NCBI GenBank assembly: GCA_902362965.1
Contig: CABIYQ010000014.1
Location: 1-48,294, forward strand
Direction: 5' to 3'
From: Oscillospiraceae bacterium
GTDB taxonomy: Bacteria; Bacillota; Clostridia; Oscillospirales; Ruminococcaceae
DNA length: 48,294 bases
Below the pieces are notes generated by a model. It worked only from the letters and a program-made list of their open reading frames with translations, was not told the DNA's origin and searched no databases. The translations under genes were made by a program, and so were the position numbers. Each line of letters starts with the position of its first letter. Position 1 is the stretch's first letter. Below are positions 17,676 through 25,740 of this stretch, piece by piece.

Positions 17676-18366
17676 TTCGTATTTTCTTTACATTTCTGTT
17701 CATAAGATGCCGTCCTAAATTTCTATATGCAAATGCCTTTATTACTGACATTTCCTGCCGATGCTCTTTCAGAAAATCATCTGGGCAGTCATATATTCCA
17801 AAATCCTGATTGATACCTTCGCTTTGTATATAGGTGTTGTTCCTGTCAAAATCAATGACAGGGTGCTGAAAATCTTTTACGCCAACACCATAACCACAGA
17901 ATGCCCCGACACAATCGCTGTGTGCCTGTTGTAATTTAGAGAAATATGAGTTGTCTAAAATAAATGCTTCCAATTCATACCAGATATCTTCAAAGAATAT
18001 CTCTACCCAACTATGCAATACATTCTTTGGAGCTGATCTATAAACCAATCCCGTCATTGCCCCTTTTTGCAGTTTTTTGTCAATCGTAAAGCCATGTACT
18101 CTGCATGGGATATTGCAAGCTCTCAGCAGTGCCATAAACAGAGTGCCTTTTGTATTACACTGACCGTAACCGTCAGCCAGAACTTTGGATGCGGGAATAC
18201 TGTCGTCTATATTATATCCAAACAGGATTTCGTCCCGCACATAGTTGTAGATTGCTTTTATGCGGTCAAAATCAGATAATTCCAACCAATCTTTGTCTTG
18301 TATTAACCTCTGAATATAGATATCTGAATAATCAAGCATATCCGTTTCTTGTATGTATCTGTTCAC
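17665..18366 (-). CDS. Transglutaminase-like domain protein
   Basis: 233 aa with a papain-like transglutaminase core: Cys70 in LADGYGQCNTKGTLFMALLRACNIPCRVHGF and His118 in VLHSWVEIFF. The third residue, usually Asp in W.DLD, falls in WYELEAF, so it may be Glu or shifted. There is no signal peptide, so action is cytoplasmic. Such domains act as proteases or cross-linkers; the target is unknown. It lies within the array. Confidence 0.8.
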   Translation of the reverse strand: MNRYIQETDMLDYSDIYIQRLIQDKDWLELSDFDRIKAIYNYVRDEILFGYNIDDSIPASKVLADGYGQCNTKGTLFMALLRACNIPCRVHGFTIDKKLQKGAMTGLVYRSAPKNVLHSWVEIFFEDIWYELEAFILDNSYFSKLQQAHSDCVGAFCGYGVGVKDFQHPVIDFDRNNTYIQSEGINQDFGIYDCPDDFLKEHRQEMSVIKAFAYRNLGRHLMNRNVKKIRNSS

Positions 18367-18442
18367 TTCATGATAATCCTTTTATAAATTCTGCACCTAG
18401 CTCTATGATAATATATTCTTATGTCCGATAAACTGGAAGTTA

Positions 18443-18463
18443 TGGGGAAGATATGATTCCCCA
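18443..18463 (-). repeat. Array spacer hairpin C
   Basis: TGGGGAA and TTCCCCA form a perfect 7-bp stem. On the minus strand it is followed by AACTTCCAGTTTATCGG, which matches the left half of spacer A (AACTTCCAGCTTGTCGG). Confidence 0.6.
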
Positions 18464-18479
18464 CACTCCCAAATATAAA

Positions 18480-19109
18480 TCAATTTAATTCATCAATTCT
18501 ACCAGACTGTATGATTTCAAGATTGGCTTTAATTCGTTCCTCTGGCCAATCCCACCATTTCAGTTCCAACAACCTTGCAATAGTCTTGTCATCAAATCGC
18601 TTGCGTATAGACTTCGCTGGCACACCACCGACAATTGTATATGGCGGTACGTCCTTTGTAACCACTGCATGAGTTCCAATGATTGCTCCATCTCCAATCG
18701 TTACTCCAGAAAGAATTACAGCTTCATAACCAATCCATACATCATTACCAATGATAATATTTCCCTTATTATCCCATGCATCCGTAATATTTGTCACATC
18801 TAAATCCCATTCTTCAAAAAAGATAGGAAACGGATAAGTCGATAAGGATTTCAGAGAATGATTTGCGCTTGTGAATATAAATTTTGCACCACAGGCAATC
18901 GAGCAGAACTTTCCAATCACAAGTCGGTCATGATTGACCGAGTAATGATACAGCACATTATTCTTTTGAAAATCACACGGATTGTGAGCAAAATCGTTAT
19001 ACATTGTATAATCACCAATCTCAATATTGGGATTAGTAATTACATTTTTCAGATAAACTGTTTCGGTATCACCTGTACGGGGATATATTCTATTTTTCGA
19101 TATAGCCAT
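18480..19109 (-). CDS. Xenobiotic acetyltransferase, CatB/Vat type (hexapeptide)
   Basis: 209 aa left-handed beta-helix acetyltransferase. His84 in [11 protein letters not shown] is the expected catalytic base, and the coils run [45 protein letters not shown]; the C-terminal helix WWDWPEERI is typical of virginiamycin (Vat) and CatB enzymes. Identity to a proven resistance enzyme cannot be judged by eye. The ATG has TGGAGG upstream. A possible short leader frame lies upstream at 19131-19175. Confidence 0.85.
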   Translation of the reverse strand: MAISKNRIYPRTGDTETVYLKNVITNPNIEIGDYTMYNDFAHNPCDFQKNNVLYHYSVNHDRLVIGKFCSIACGAKFIFTSANHSLKSLSTYPFPIFFEEWDLDVTNITDAWDNKGNIIIGNDVWIGYEAVILSGVTIGDGAIIGTHAVVTKDVPPYTIVGGVPAKSIRKRFDDKTIARLLELKWWDWPEERIKANLEIIQSGRIDELN

Positions 19110-19130
19110 GTTATAACCTCCAAAAATTTA

Positions 19131-19175
19131 TTAAATATGCTTGACTATATCGGTTACTACAATACAACGCTTCAC
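19131..19175 (-). CDS. Possible 14-codon leader frame upstream of the Vat-like gene
   Basis: GTG start with GAGGTGATATAGG just upstream, encoding VKRCIVVTDIVKHI and a stop, ending about 21 nt before the Vat-like ATG. It may be a leader peptide or the stub left by a lost gene. Weak evidence: short length only. Confidence 0.25.
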   Translation of the reverse strand: MKRCIVVTDIVKHI

Positions 19176-19216
19176 CCTATATCACCTCAAATCCAGATTG
19201 AATTTGTCGCTTTAAT

Positions 19217-19243
19217 TTCCCAGTATATTCATATAAGCTGGAA
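19217..19243 (-). repeat. Array spacer hairpin D
   Basis: TTCCAG and CTGGGAA on the minus strand pair across a 14-nt AT-rich loop, followed by ATTAAAGCGACAAATTC, nearly the same tail as spacer B. Confidence 0.65.
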
Positions 19244-19246
19244 TTG

Positions 19247-19660
19247 TTATTTCCGATTCGGTTTTCTTTTAATAGCCAACAATTTAATATAATCTTCAAG
19301 TACAGCAGTATCAGTCGGTTCAAACATTACCCATTTTCCATCATGATAAATTTTTGCTTCATCATATTGCCTGCAAACGGCATTAGAAAGAGTAGTTCTT
19401 ATATCTTCAAATTTTGTTCTTTCATCTTTCCCAAAGATAATCATGAAACCAACGCAATTACTTTTCGCATATAGGCAACAAAGTGTTTTACCGCCCCTAC
19501 GATATTTATATTCGTAAGTCCAATTCTTACCACCAGTATTCCATAATCGTTCCATTTGGTATTTTTCATCAATAGCCGAACATAACTCTTGCCAGACTTC
19601 AAACAGAGATTTTCCGAGCAATTCAGTCATTGTTGATGGAGACGGTATATTTTCAAGCAT
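19247..19660 (-). CDS. DUF3788 family protein
   Basis: 137 aa cytoplasmic protein. WNTGGKNWTYEYKYRRGGKTLCCLYAK and FGKDERTKFE are the characteristic blocks of DUF3788, a family of unknown function common in mobile or accessory regions of Clostridia. It starts 25 bp after the hydrolase stop with GCGGAGG upstream. Confidence 0.78.
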   Translation of the reverse strand: MLENIPSPSTMTELLGKSLFEVWQELCSAIDEKYQMERLWNTGGKNWTYEYKYRRGGKTLCCLYAKSNCVGFMIIFGKDERTKFEDIRTTLSNAVCRQYDEAKIYHDGKWVMFEPTDTAVLEDYIKLLAIKRKPNRK

Positions 19661-19685
19661 AATATTTCCTCCGCAAATTTCGATT

Positions 19686-20288
19686 TTATCGTATTGTCTT
19701 TTTCATCCAATTATCCAAAAAGTCAATCTGCTCATATGTATGAAACCAGTGTTCCCCATTTTTCATTACAGTCAGATGTGCATTGTGACTACTAACAAAT
19801 TCATTTACTGTTTGGTGAGATACGAGGTTATCATTTTCTGCATATAGGATTTCTGTAGGAACGTTCCATGTTATAGGGTTTTCCCTAACAAAGCATAAAT
19901 ATTTCCATGATAATGTTTCCCCAAAGTCCGTAGGGATTTCTCTTTTCTCACTCAGCTCCTTCTCCGATACATTTGCCCAACTCATCATGTCCAGTATAAG
20001 ACGTTCCATATCAAGTACAGGTGATATAAATAACGCCTTTTCAATGTCACAATTCTGCAATGTGTGCATTGCAAGATAAGCCCCTATGCTGTTTGCAATT
20101 AAATAAACATAATCGTATCTTTCATTTGCTTTGTCATAGACTGATTGAATTTGATTTTGTACAATCCACGGGATATAATCATTGTAGTCTATCCCAATAA
20201 TATCAAAACCCAAACAATTTTTCTTGTATTGTTCAGCTTCTAAATAGCTTCCGCCTTTTCCGTGAATATATAAAATTACTTTTTTCAA
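19686..20288 (-). CDS. Alpha/beta hydrolase
   Basis: 200 aa. The oxyanion region is YIHGKGGSY, the nucleophile elbow is ANSIGAYLA (Ser about residue 68), the acid is probably the Asp in LYAENDNLVS, and the His is in NGEHWFHTYE. No signal peptide, so a cytoplasmic esterase or acyl hydrolase of unknown substrate. The start is TTG with AGAGGTG 6 nt upstream. Array member. Confidence 0.82.
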   Translation of the reverse strand: MKKVILYIHGKGGSYLEAEQYKKNCLGFDIIGIDYNDYIPWIVQNQIQSVYDKANERYDYVYLIANSIGAYLAMHTLQNCDIEKALFISPVLDMERLILDMMSWANVSEKELSEKREIPTDFGETLSWKYLCFVRENPITWNVPTEILYAENDNLVSHQTVNEFVSSHNAHLTVMKNGEHWFHTYEQIDFLDNWMKKTIR

Positions 20289-20335
20289 AATATCACCTCT
20301 GCAAATTACGATTTATATTTTATAAATCAGTTGTC

Positions 20336-20371
20336 ATTCCACACATACAAATACATCCATCACACTGGAAT
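20336..20371 (-). repeat. Array spacer hairpin F
   Basis: ATTCCAgtgtg pairs with TGTGTGGAAT on the minus strand across a loop of about 18 nt; downstream TAATTTGCAGAGG carries the shared tail that overlaps the SD of the hydrolase gene. Confidence 0.6.
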
Positions 20372-20388
20372 CTTTATCAACATTTTAG

Positions 20389-20727
20389 TTATTCGACAAT
20401 ACGAATGCTATAAACATTAGTAATTTGTGCAGGATATGATTCTGCGATCGAACCGTCATATTCAATTTCCAAAACATCTCCGACTTCCGGCTCCGGTGAG
20501 GGATTAATATTTGTAATAGGAACTGTTATCAGGTCTGCGCTGTTCAATTCTGTACTTCCGTCAACAGGCTCGACAAGGTAATAGCCATCACGTACTTCTA
20601 ATATAGTCGCTTGGAATGTGGCTTTTCCGTTTTCGTCCACTTCTGATCCTCCACCACTGGACGTTCTGCAAGCGGTGACTGCCAATATAAGGCTCAGCGT
20701 TAAAATTAGTAGCAGTTGTTTTCTCAT
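20389..20727 (-). CDS. Small lipoprotein with DUF3221-like domain
   Basis: 112 aa beginning MRKQLLLILTLSLILAVTAC: a lipoprotein signal peptide with lipobox VTAC, so the mature protein is tethered outside the membrane. The mature part (FQATILEVRDGYYLVEP ... VGDVLEIEYDGSIAESYPAQITNVYSI) matches the DUF3221 pattern, a small beta fold. The ATG at 20727 has AGGAG in range; upstream in-frame ATGs up to 20778 would spoil the signal peptide. Function unknown. Confidence 0.75.
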   Translation of the reverse strand: MRKQLLLILTLSLILAVTACRTSSGGGSEVDENGKATFQATILEVRDGYYLVEPVDGSTELNSADLITVPITNINPSPEPEVGDVLEIEYDGSIAESYPAQITNVYSIRIVE

Positions 20728-20812
20728 AGCATATGGTCTCCTAAAAAGTAGATATTCATATAAACGCAGAATCATCAAAATGGTTCCGTTTTGTGTATTA
20801 GTCCACCATGTA

Positions 20813-21277
20813 TTAGCTGTTTAAAAGTTTTGTCAAATCCTCCACGGATGCATCCATTTTCACTGAAATTTCTTCCATAGTCATGCCGGAAGAAAGAAAA
20901 CGCTTTATCACCATTTTCATATCCTCGCCGACCTCTATGATATGCCCGTCCAAATCGTAAAATCGGATCACTCGCTGGCCCCAGCTATGCTCGATTACTT
21001 CTCCCAGATATTCAATGTCCGGGTATTCTTTCAGTTTGTTCAGGAAACCGTCAAAGTTCTGTTCCTCAAAAACGATTTCCGCATTGTTGGATTTTTTTAA
21101 TATCTTTTCTTTCGGCAGATTTACAAGCCAGTCAAAATCCTGCTGCAATGCCAGGCCGCAGGTAAAAGCAATGTTTCTGCCGTAATCCTGAAATACTTCC
21201 AATCCGAATAAATCCTCATAAAATTTTCTTGCGGTGTTAATATCGGCCACCGATATAAGCATACATACGTGTTTCAT
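20813..21277 (-). CDS. VOC/glyoxalase-family protein
   Basis: 154 aa. The beta-alpha-beta VOC module spans ISVADINTARKFYEDLFGLEVFQDYG to RVIRFYDLDGHIIEVGE, the latter holding the Glu metal ligand. The last 35 residues (KRFLSSGMTMEEISVKMDASVEDLTKLL) form an extra helical tail, reminiscent of small helix-turn-helix repeats. Such proteins bind or modify small electrophiles or drugs; the substrate is unknown. First gene of the array, behind the strong promoter at 21417-21445. Confidence 0.83.
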   Translation of the reverse strand: MKHVCMLISVADINTARKFYEDLFGLEVFQDYGRNIAFTCGLALQQDFDWLVNLPKEKILKKSNNAEIVFEEQNFDGFLNKLKEYPDIEYLGEVIEHSWGQRVIRFYDLDGHIIEVGEDMKMVIKRFLSSGMTMEEISVKMDASVEDLTKLLNS

Positions 21278-21302
21278 GCAAATACTCCTTTCAGACTGTG
21301 AT

Positions 21303-21338
21303 TTCCCGTTTTCACAAAAGTTGATTTATTAATGGGAA
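21303..21338 (-). repeat. Array spacer hairpin H upstream of the first array gene
   Basis: On the minus strand TTCCC and GGGAA flank a 26-nt AT-rich loop, then a GAAAGGAG SD leads into the VOC gene. It has the same TTCC...GGGAA order as the internal spacers. Confidence 0.45.
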
Positions 21339-21397
21339 GGAGAAAAAAGAACCAAGAAGCGTACATCGGGAAAATATAGCCGCTGAGTACCCTCCAA

Positions 21398-21420
21398 TAA
21401 TTAAACTTTAAGTTTAATTA
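21398..21420. promoter_or_regulatory. Perfect palindromic operator candidate
   Basis: TAATTAAACTT and AAGTTTAATTA flank a single T, giving a 23-bp perfect palindrome. It overlaps the -10 box of the array promoter and the expected transcription start, the position of a TetR- or MarR-type repressor site. No such regulator gene is in the window. Confidence 0.65.
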
Positions 21421-21445
21421 TACGCAAAAAACAACTATTTGTCAA
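21417..21445 (-). promoter_or_regulatory. Perfect sigma-A promoter reading into the array
   Basis: Minus-strand TTGACA and TATAAT with exactly 17 nt between them, pointing at the VOC gene and the seven genes beyond. A GGAGGG follows about 25 nt later without a suitable start codon, as if a first gene had been lost or replaced. Confidence 0.85.
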
Positions 21446-21482
21446 TGAGGCATAAGAAAGCCTATTTCTTTCAATTTTCAAC

Positions 21483-21528
21483 AAAAGGACACCAAGACGC
21501 AGCGAACACTGCGTGTTGGTGTCCTTTT
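21483..21528 (-). terminator. Terminator of the ABC transporter operon
   Basis: AAAAGGACACCAAxACGCAG pairs with CTGCGTxTTGGTGTCCTTTT, a stem of about 19 bp, right after the permease stop codon. T-rich on both sides, so it works for both strands. Confidence 0.85.
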
Positions 21529-21530
21529 CA

Positions 21531-22178
21531 TTAAACCATGCGCTTACGAATCCTTTGATAGAATAAAGCTGCTGCCATCATCAGCATTCCCGCAACGAAC
21601 AGCCACAGCTTTGCAGTGTAGCTGCCCGTTATCATAGAGAACAGATAAAAACTTCCCAGCTTTGGCCCCATACCGATGTTGAGTGCGTAATAAAGCAGCG
21701 GCGGCATGTATCCGATGACTGTATTTCCAGTCAGCGCGGAGGTCAGCATGCCCATGGAGCCTAAGAATAGGGCATCCGCTATTGTTCCAAACGCCAAAAT
21801 CGGTGCTACATCACAGCTTTGCATTTTCATATATACGGTAAATACGCAGATTAACAAGGCGGCAATTCCCACGGAATACACCGTTCGTATCAAATGAACC
21901 TTTGCTGTGCTGCAATACTTGGAAGACACCAGATCGTCGATTTCTTCGTTCTGTTCCGGCTGAAATACCGGCGTCAGAAGCACAATGCCAATTAAAGAAA
22001 CAAACATCTCCAGCGGCATGGCTGCGGAATTCCGATCCAGATTGGCTGTGCCAATGAGGAATGGAGTGACAAGGCATAAAAGAACAGCCACTGCAATGGA
22101 TAAAAGTGCATTATGCCTGAGATTGATTTTTGCGATTTCTAATACCAGAAACTGCTTTTTGGAAGAATGCATTTCCAC
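21531..22178 (-). CDS. ABC transporter permease, small subunit
   Basis: About 215 aa with six predicted membrane segments (first ALLSIAVAVLLCLVTPFLIG, last LWLFVAGMLMMAAALFYQ) and no cytoplasmic enzyme domain, like the second permease of ABC-2 type exporters. A GTG at 22178 has AAAGGGG 7 nt upstream and is preferred; an ATG two codons later is also possible, and an upstream ATG at 22205 would overlap the previous gene by 95 bp. It works with the ATPase and larger permease encoded upstream. Confidence 0.75.
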   Translation of the reverse strand: MEMHSSKKQFLVLEIAKINLRHNALLSIAVAVLLCLVTPFLIGTANLDRNSAAMPLEMFVSLIGIVLLTPVFQPEQNEEIDDLVSSKYCSTAKVHLIRTVYSVGIAALLICVFTVYMKMQSCDVAPILAFGTIADALFLGSMGMLTSALTGNTVIGYMPPLLYYALNIGMGPKLGSFYLFSMITGSYTAKLWLFVAGMLMMAAALFYQRIRKRMV

Positions 22179-23457
22179 CGAATTTCCCCTTTCTTTTTGC
22201 TTCATAGATTAAAATTGTGAGTAAGATCAGTACCAGAGAGATTCCCGCTATTAGCAGCCTGTTCTGCACAAGATTCTGGAAATGATCCAGATAGTCCTGG
22301 GTTCGGAATAAGGAATCTGCCCCCGCATTGTGGCGAGGTGCCAGACGAAACAGGGAATATCCCGAATGAACGGTTTTGATTCCCAGATTGACGTCAAACA
22401 TCCACCAAAGCCCCTGTACTGCAACGGCAATGGGCGTACCGGTCAGCTCCGTCAAAAACATACCAATGGCCGTGGAAATCATCACACTGGGCATCAGCCA
22501 ACCGAAATCATACTTGAGGGGAGCTAGATAATCCAGCTGTATTCCGCTATAGCTGCTCCAAACCATCATGTTTGATACATAGGATAAAATGATTACCGGA
22601 ACCATGACTGCGATAACAAGCGCCAAGTACCGGATAAAGGTCAGTTTAGCTGCGGACATTTTCTTTGTATAGATAAGCGCCTCCATGTTAGCACGCCGGT
22701 CCTTCATGCTCAGGATGACCGCCAGAAATACCGGCAGGATTGACAGCACCATAACGCCTGCATAGTCTGAGAACAGACGGGCATAGCCGCCGGTCACTCT
22801 ATCGGAAGTGACCGCAAGGTCGTATTGCTCTTTTGCCTCCTCATAGGTCAAAGGAACCGTTCCGTACCCAATCAGCGAATCCACCGCGTAGTTGGAACCA
22901 CCGCCCAGAAGATCGTCCGCCTGCCCCATCAGCTCTTTAAATCGGGCATAGTCCATATCATCCCTTACTGCAAATGTCATCTTTTCAGGACTGCTCTGCT
23001 GTTTATCATCCGAACTTATGGTAAAGCCTCCATTGCCGTCCTGCTGCATACCATCCCCGCCGATTTGAAAGGTATAATTGTCGGAACCGCCGGGCGTAAT
23101 CCCTGCTACTTCCTGCAAAATTCTTTCCTTATCATTCCCTGTAATCTCAGAAAGGATTTCGGCCATTCTTTCCTGCTTGTCTTCGCTGAGCTTTACATGC
23201 TTGATAAATCCAATGGGATACGTCGTATAATTATTATTACTAAACTCGGTCAACAGGTCTCTCAACGCAGCCGGCATAATCTGTTCTGCTATTTCCTCAT
23301 GTTTAAATCCGTAACTGCCGCCCGGCTGAGGTTCCTCAAGGAGATCTTCATGAAACCGGAATACCCCCTGAGAGAACAGACCAATCACAACAGCTGCAAC
23401 GAAAATCAAGTATGGAACGGATTTTACAATTTTTTTGATTTCCTGCAACAACAGCAT
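22111..23457 (-). CDS. ABC transporter permease, large subunit
   Basis: 448 aa. One N-terminal membrane helix (VPYLIFVAAVVIGLFSQGVF) is followed by an extracytoplasmic region of about 190 residues and then five to six helices, a layout seen in ABC-2 permeases that handle peptides or lipid-linked antibiotics. The preferred start is the ATG overlapping the ATPase stop (TAATG) with GGGGGTGAG upstream. The 3' end overlaps the next permease start. Substrate unknown. Confidence 0.8.
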   Translation of the reverse strand: MLLLQEIKKIVKSVPYLIFVAAVVIGLFSQGVFRFHEDLLEEPQPGGSYGFKHEEIAEQIMPAALRDLLTEFSNNNYTTYPIGFIKHVKLSEDKQERMAEILSEITGNDKERILQEVAGITPGGSDNYTFQIGGDGMQQDGNGGFTISSDDKQQSSPEKMTFAVRDDMDYARFKELMGQADDLLGGGSNYAVDSLIGYGTVPLTYEEAKEQYDLAVTSDRVTGGYARLFSDYAGVMVLSILPVFLAVILSMKDRRANMEALIYTKKMSAAKLTFIRYLALVIAVMVPVIILSYVSNMMVWSSYSGIQLDYLAPLKYDFGWLMPSVMISTAIGMFLTELTGTPIAVAVQGLWWMFDVNLGIKTVHSGYSLFRLAPRHNAGADSLFRTQDYLDHFQNLVQNRLLIAGISLVLILLTILIYEAKRKGKFGGNAFFQKAVSGIRNRKNQSQA

Positions 23458-24359
23458 TACCACTCACCCCCAATTTCACCCAAAATCTCTCGAACGCCGC
23501 TGGAGTGGAGATACAGCATATATGCATCCTCAATATTCGGTTCACATGCCTTTGCACCTTGCATCAAAGTATCCTCAATAAATCGAATGTGAACCTTGTT
23601 GCCCTGAGTGTGCATGCTGGTGATGGTAAGCTGCCTTTTAAGCTGGGGAAGTTCTCGCTTGGAAGCTGTCATGGTAAATACTCTGCCTTCTGCTGCCTGC
23701 AAAAGTTCATCTACTGTACCGTTATAGATAACCCTGCCCTCGTTGATGATGGCGATATCCTCACAAGTGGCTTCAATGTCCCCTACAATGTGGGTGGACA
23801 GAATCACAATCTTATCTTCGGCGATTTCAGACAGCAGATTTCTGAATCTGACACGTTCCTCCGGATCCAGCCCGGCGGTAGGTTCGTCAACAATCAGCAC
23901 CTTAGGGTTATTGAGCAGCGCCTGGGCAATTCCAAGCCGGCGTTTCATGCCGCCGGAAAGCGCTTTTACCTTTTTGTTCCGGTGCTCTGTCAGATTCACT
24001 TTTTTGAGTAGTGCGTTGATTCGTTCTTTTCGTTCTGCTCCACTGAGTCCTGACAGGATTGCCAGATATTCCATGGCTTCCCCTACATTCATGGATGGGT
24101 ACATGGAAAACTCCTGAGGCAGATACCCGATAATCTTGCGAATCTCTTTGGCGTTTTCTATTGGAACGCCGCACACGGTAATTTCTCCGTCCTTCTTTTG
24201 AAGTAATGTGGCCAATGTCTTCATCAGAGTGGTCTTGCCAGCACCGTTGCGACCCAGCAGACCAAACATACCTTGATGAATGGAAAGATTCACATCAAAA
24301 AGCGCCTGCTTCTTTCCGTAAAATTTATTCAACCCTTTGATTTCTATAGAATTGTTCAT
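23457..24359 (-). CDS. ABC transporter ATP-binding protein
   Basis: 300 aa. Walker A GRNGAGKT is at 36-43, the signature is LSGGMKRRLG, Walker B and D-loop are VLIVDEPTAGLDPEE, the H-loop is ILSTHIV, and a 75-residue C-terminal extension follows. This is the ABC-2 exporter type (as in BcrA or NatA-like systems). First gene of the three-gene transporter operon, encoded downstream of its two-component system; a box shared with the regulator gene upstream region lies at 24418-24437. Confidence 0.92.
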   Translation of the reverse strand: MNNSIEIKGLNKFYGKKQALFDVNLSIHQGMFGLLGRNGAGKTTLMKTLATLLQKKDGEITVCGVPIENAKEIRKIIGYLPQEFSMYPSMNVGEAMEYLAILSGLSGAERKERINALLKKVNLTEHRNKKVKALSGGMKRRLGIAQALLNNPKVLIVDEPTAGLDPEERVRFRNLLSEIAEDKIVILSTHIVGDIEATCEDIAIINEGRVIYNGTVDELLQAAEGRVFTMTASKRELPQLKRQLTITSMHTQGNKVHIRFIEDTLMQGAKACEPNIEDAYMLYLHSSGVREILGEIGGEW

Positions 24360-24417
24360 TTGAAAAAGCTCCTTTCTCCAGATGGTTTCTCATCTGATAG
24401 GTATAGTATAAAGGGAG

Positions 24418-24437
24418 ATTTTCAACTTTTTATCTAC
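24418..24437 (-). promoter_or_regulatory. Candidate response-regulator box upstream of the ABC genes
   Basis: GTAGATAAAAAGTTGAAAAT on the minus strand. It matches 19 of 20 bases with the block at 26442-26461 ahead of the response regulator gene. It may be the operator of this system or include a -35 (TTGAAA). Confidence 0.55.
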
Positions 24438-24484
24438 TTGTTAAAAATATTTTGTGAAATAAATCGTCATTTTATATGCTTAAA

Positions 24485-24515
24485 CAGGCAGCCACCAATA
24501 ATGGATGACCGCCTG
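24485..24515 (-). terminator. Weak terminator after the histidine kinase
   Basis: CAGGCGGTCATCC pairs imperfectly with GGTGGCTGCCTG, followed by TTTAAG. The U-tract is short, so readthrough into the ABC operon is possible. Confidence 0.4.
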
Positions 24516-24549
24516 CTAAAGTAATGATATTTAATTGTAACATATCATG

Positions 24550-25740
24550 TCACTGTCTGAACGCCACGGTAATCACCGCCCCGTCCTGGTTGCTCAGTCG
24601 GATATATCCTCCATGCTTCTCACAAAGGATCTTGCAGATATTCAACCCCATACCGAAATGCTCGTTATCAGTTTCCCGCACTGTTTTGTAAAACGGCTTT
24701 GTGGCATTCTCCAAATCCTTTTCCGCAAATCCAGCTCCATCATCGGAAACAGTCAAATACAGATAACCATCTTGCAACTTTGTCAATACCTTAATCTTTT
24801 CCTTTGCAAACCGCACTGCGTTGGCAAGCAAATTCTCAAACACCCGCATAACAATGGTAGTGTCTATATTCAAATCAACATGCTCGTCACCAATAACCTC
24901 GCAGAAAAATACTTTCCCGTTACACACGGCTTCTCCGGTTTCCCTGAACTGCCTGCAAAGCGCATCCATCGTTACAGGCTGCCGAACAATCATAATATCC
25001 TCCAGCCGCTGCAGCTCCCCCATGGTTTGCACATACTCTTCCAGCCTTACAATATGCCGGTACATCATCTTTGAGGTATCACTCACTTTTTCAGCTGTCA
25101 TTTTCGGCGCATATTTCCGCAGAAGCTCGCTTTGTCCTTTCAGGACTGTCAGCGGTGTTCTCAGGTCATGGGCAAACGCTGCATTCAACCGTTTACGTTC
25201 CTCCATCTGCCGCCACATTTCTTCATTGCTTTCCTGCAGCGCCTGACGCATTTTCTCGAAAGAAACACACAGCTTTCCCAGCTCGTCCTCTTTATCATAG
25301 ATGATTTTGAAGTCCAAATTATTTTCGGCAATCTTACCAGCGGCATGATCCAGTATAGTAATAGGCTCCTGTAGTTGTCGTTTATAAAACAGAACACTGG
25401 TGACTGCAATACAGAAAATAAAACAAATTGGATACACACCGACACTCAAAAATCCAAGAATATTATATACAGTTCGATCTGTCCGCGTAAAATGATCCTT
25501 TAAATTCAGTGGCGTCTGATAAGATATATTTCCTTCTGTCTTTTCAAATCCAATCACCATTTCGGGATTGGATACTCCAAATTGAATTTGATATTTTTTA
25601 TAGTATCTGGACTGCCCCCACTGACAAAAGTTTGATAGAGCTAAGGATAGCAGCAAAGCAGAAAAAATACAGGCGAGCATAGATATAGTGAATGCTGTCT
25701 TAATAGATTTTCTTTTAAAGAAATCTTTCATTTTACCCAT
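24550..25740 (-). CDS. Sensor histidine kinase with HAMP domain
   Basis: 396 aa. Two membrane helices (about 14-36 and 98-123) bracket a short extracytoplasmic loop of about 60 residues. HAMP is followed by the H-box FAHDLRTPLTVLKG, the N-box ENLLANAVRFA, DDGAGFAE (G1) and GMGLNICKILCEKHGG (G2). The start at 25740 has GGGGAGT about 9 nt upstream; an ATG three codons later overlaps the regulator stop as ATGA and is also plausible. It phosphorylates the adjacent regulator. Confidence 0.9.
   Translation of the reverse strand: MGKMKDFFKRKSIKTAFTISMLACIFSALLLSLALSNFCQWGQSRYYKKYQIQFGVSNPEMVIGFEKTEGNISYQTPLNLKDHFTRTDRTVYNILGFLSVGVYPICFIFCIAVTSVLFYKRQLQEPITILDHAAGKIAENNLDFKIIYDKEDELGKLCVSFEKMRQALQESNEEMWRQMEERKRLNAAFAHDLRTPLTVLKGQSELLRKYAPKMTAEKVSDTSKMMYRHIVRLEEYVQTMGELQRLEDIMIVRQPVTMDALCRQFRETGEAVCNGKVFFCEVIGDEHVDLNIDTTIVMRVFENLLANAVRFAKEKIKVLTKLQDGYLYLTVSDDGAGFAEKDLENATKPFYKTVRETDNEHFGMGLNICKILCEKHGGYIRLSNQDGAVITVAFRQ

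Noticed and set aside
16551..19109. Calling the two acetyltransferases proven chloramphenicol or streptogramin resistance genes
   Set aside because: Fold and catalytic His are visible, but specificity cannot be read from sequence by eye, so no cat or vat symbol is assigned.
16480..21445. Classical integron with attC sites
   Set aside because: The spacers lack the GTTRRRY and RYYYAAC core boxes, and no integrase gene is present in the window. Only a looser cassette-like hypothesis is kept.
22825..23592. 255-codon open frame on the plus strand
   Set aside because: It is antisense to the large permease and the ATPase gene, which have clear motifs; the frame has low-quality composition and no SD.
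24547..25074. 175-codon open frame on the plus strand inside the kinase gene
   Set aside because: Mirror of the histidine kinase coding sequence, no family motif and no SD.
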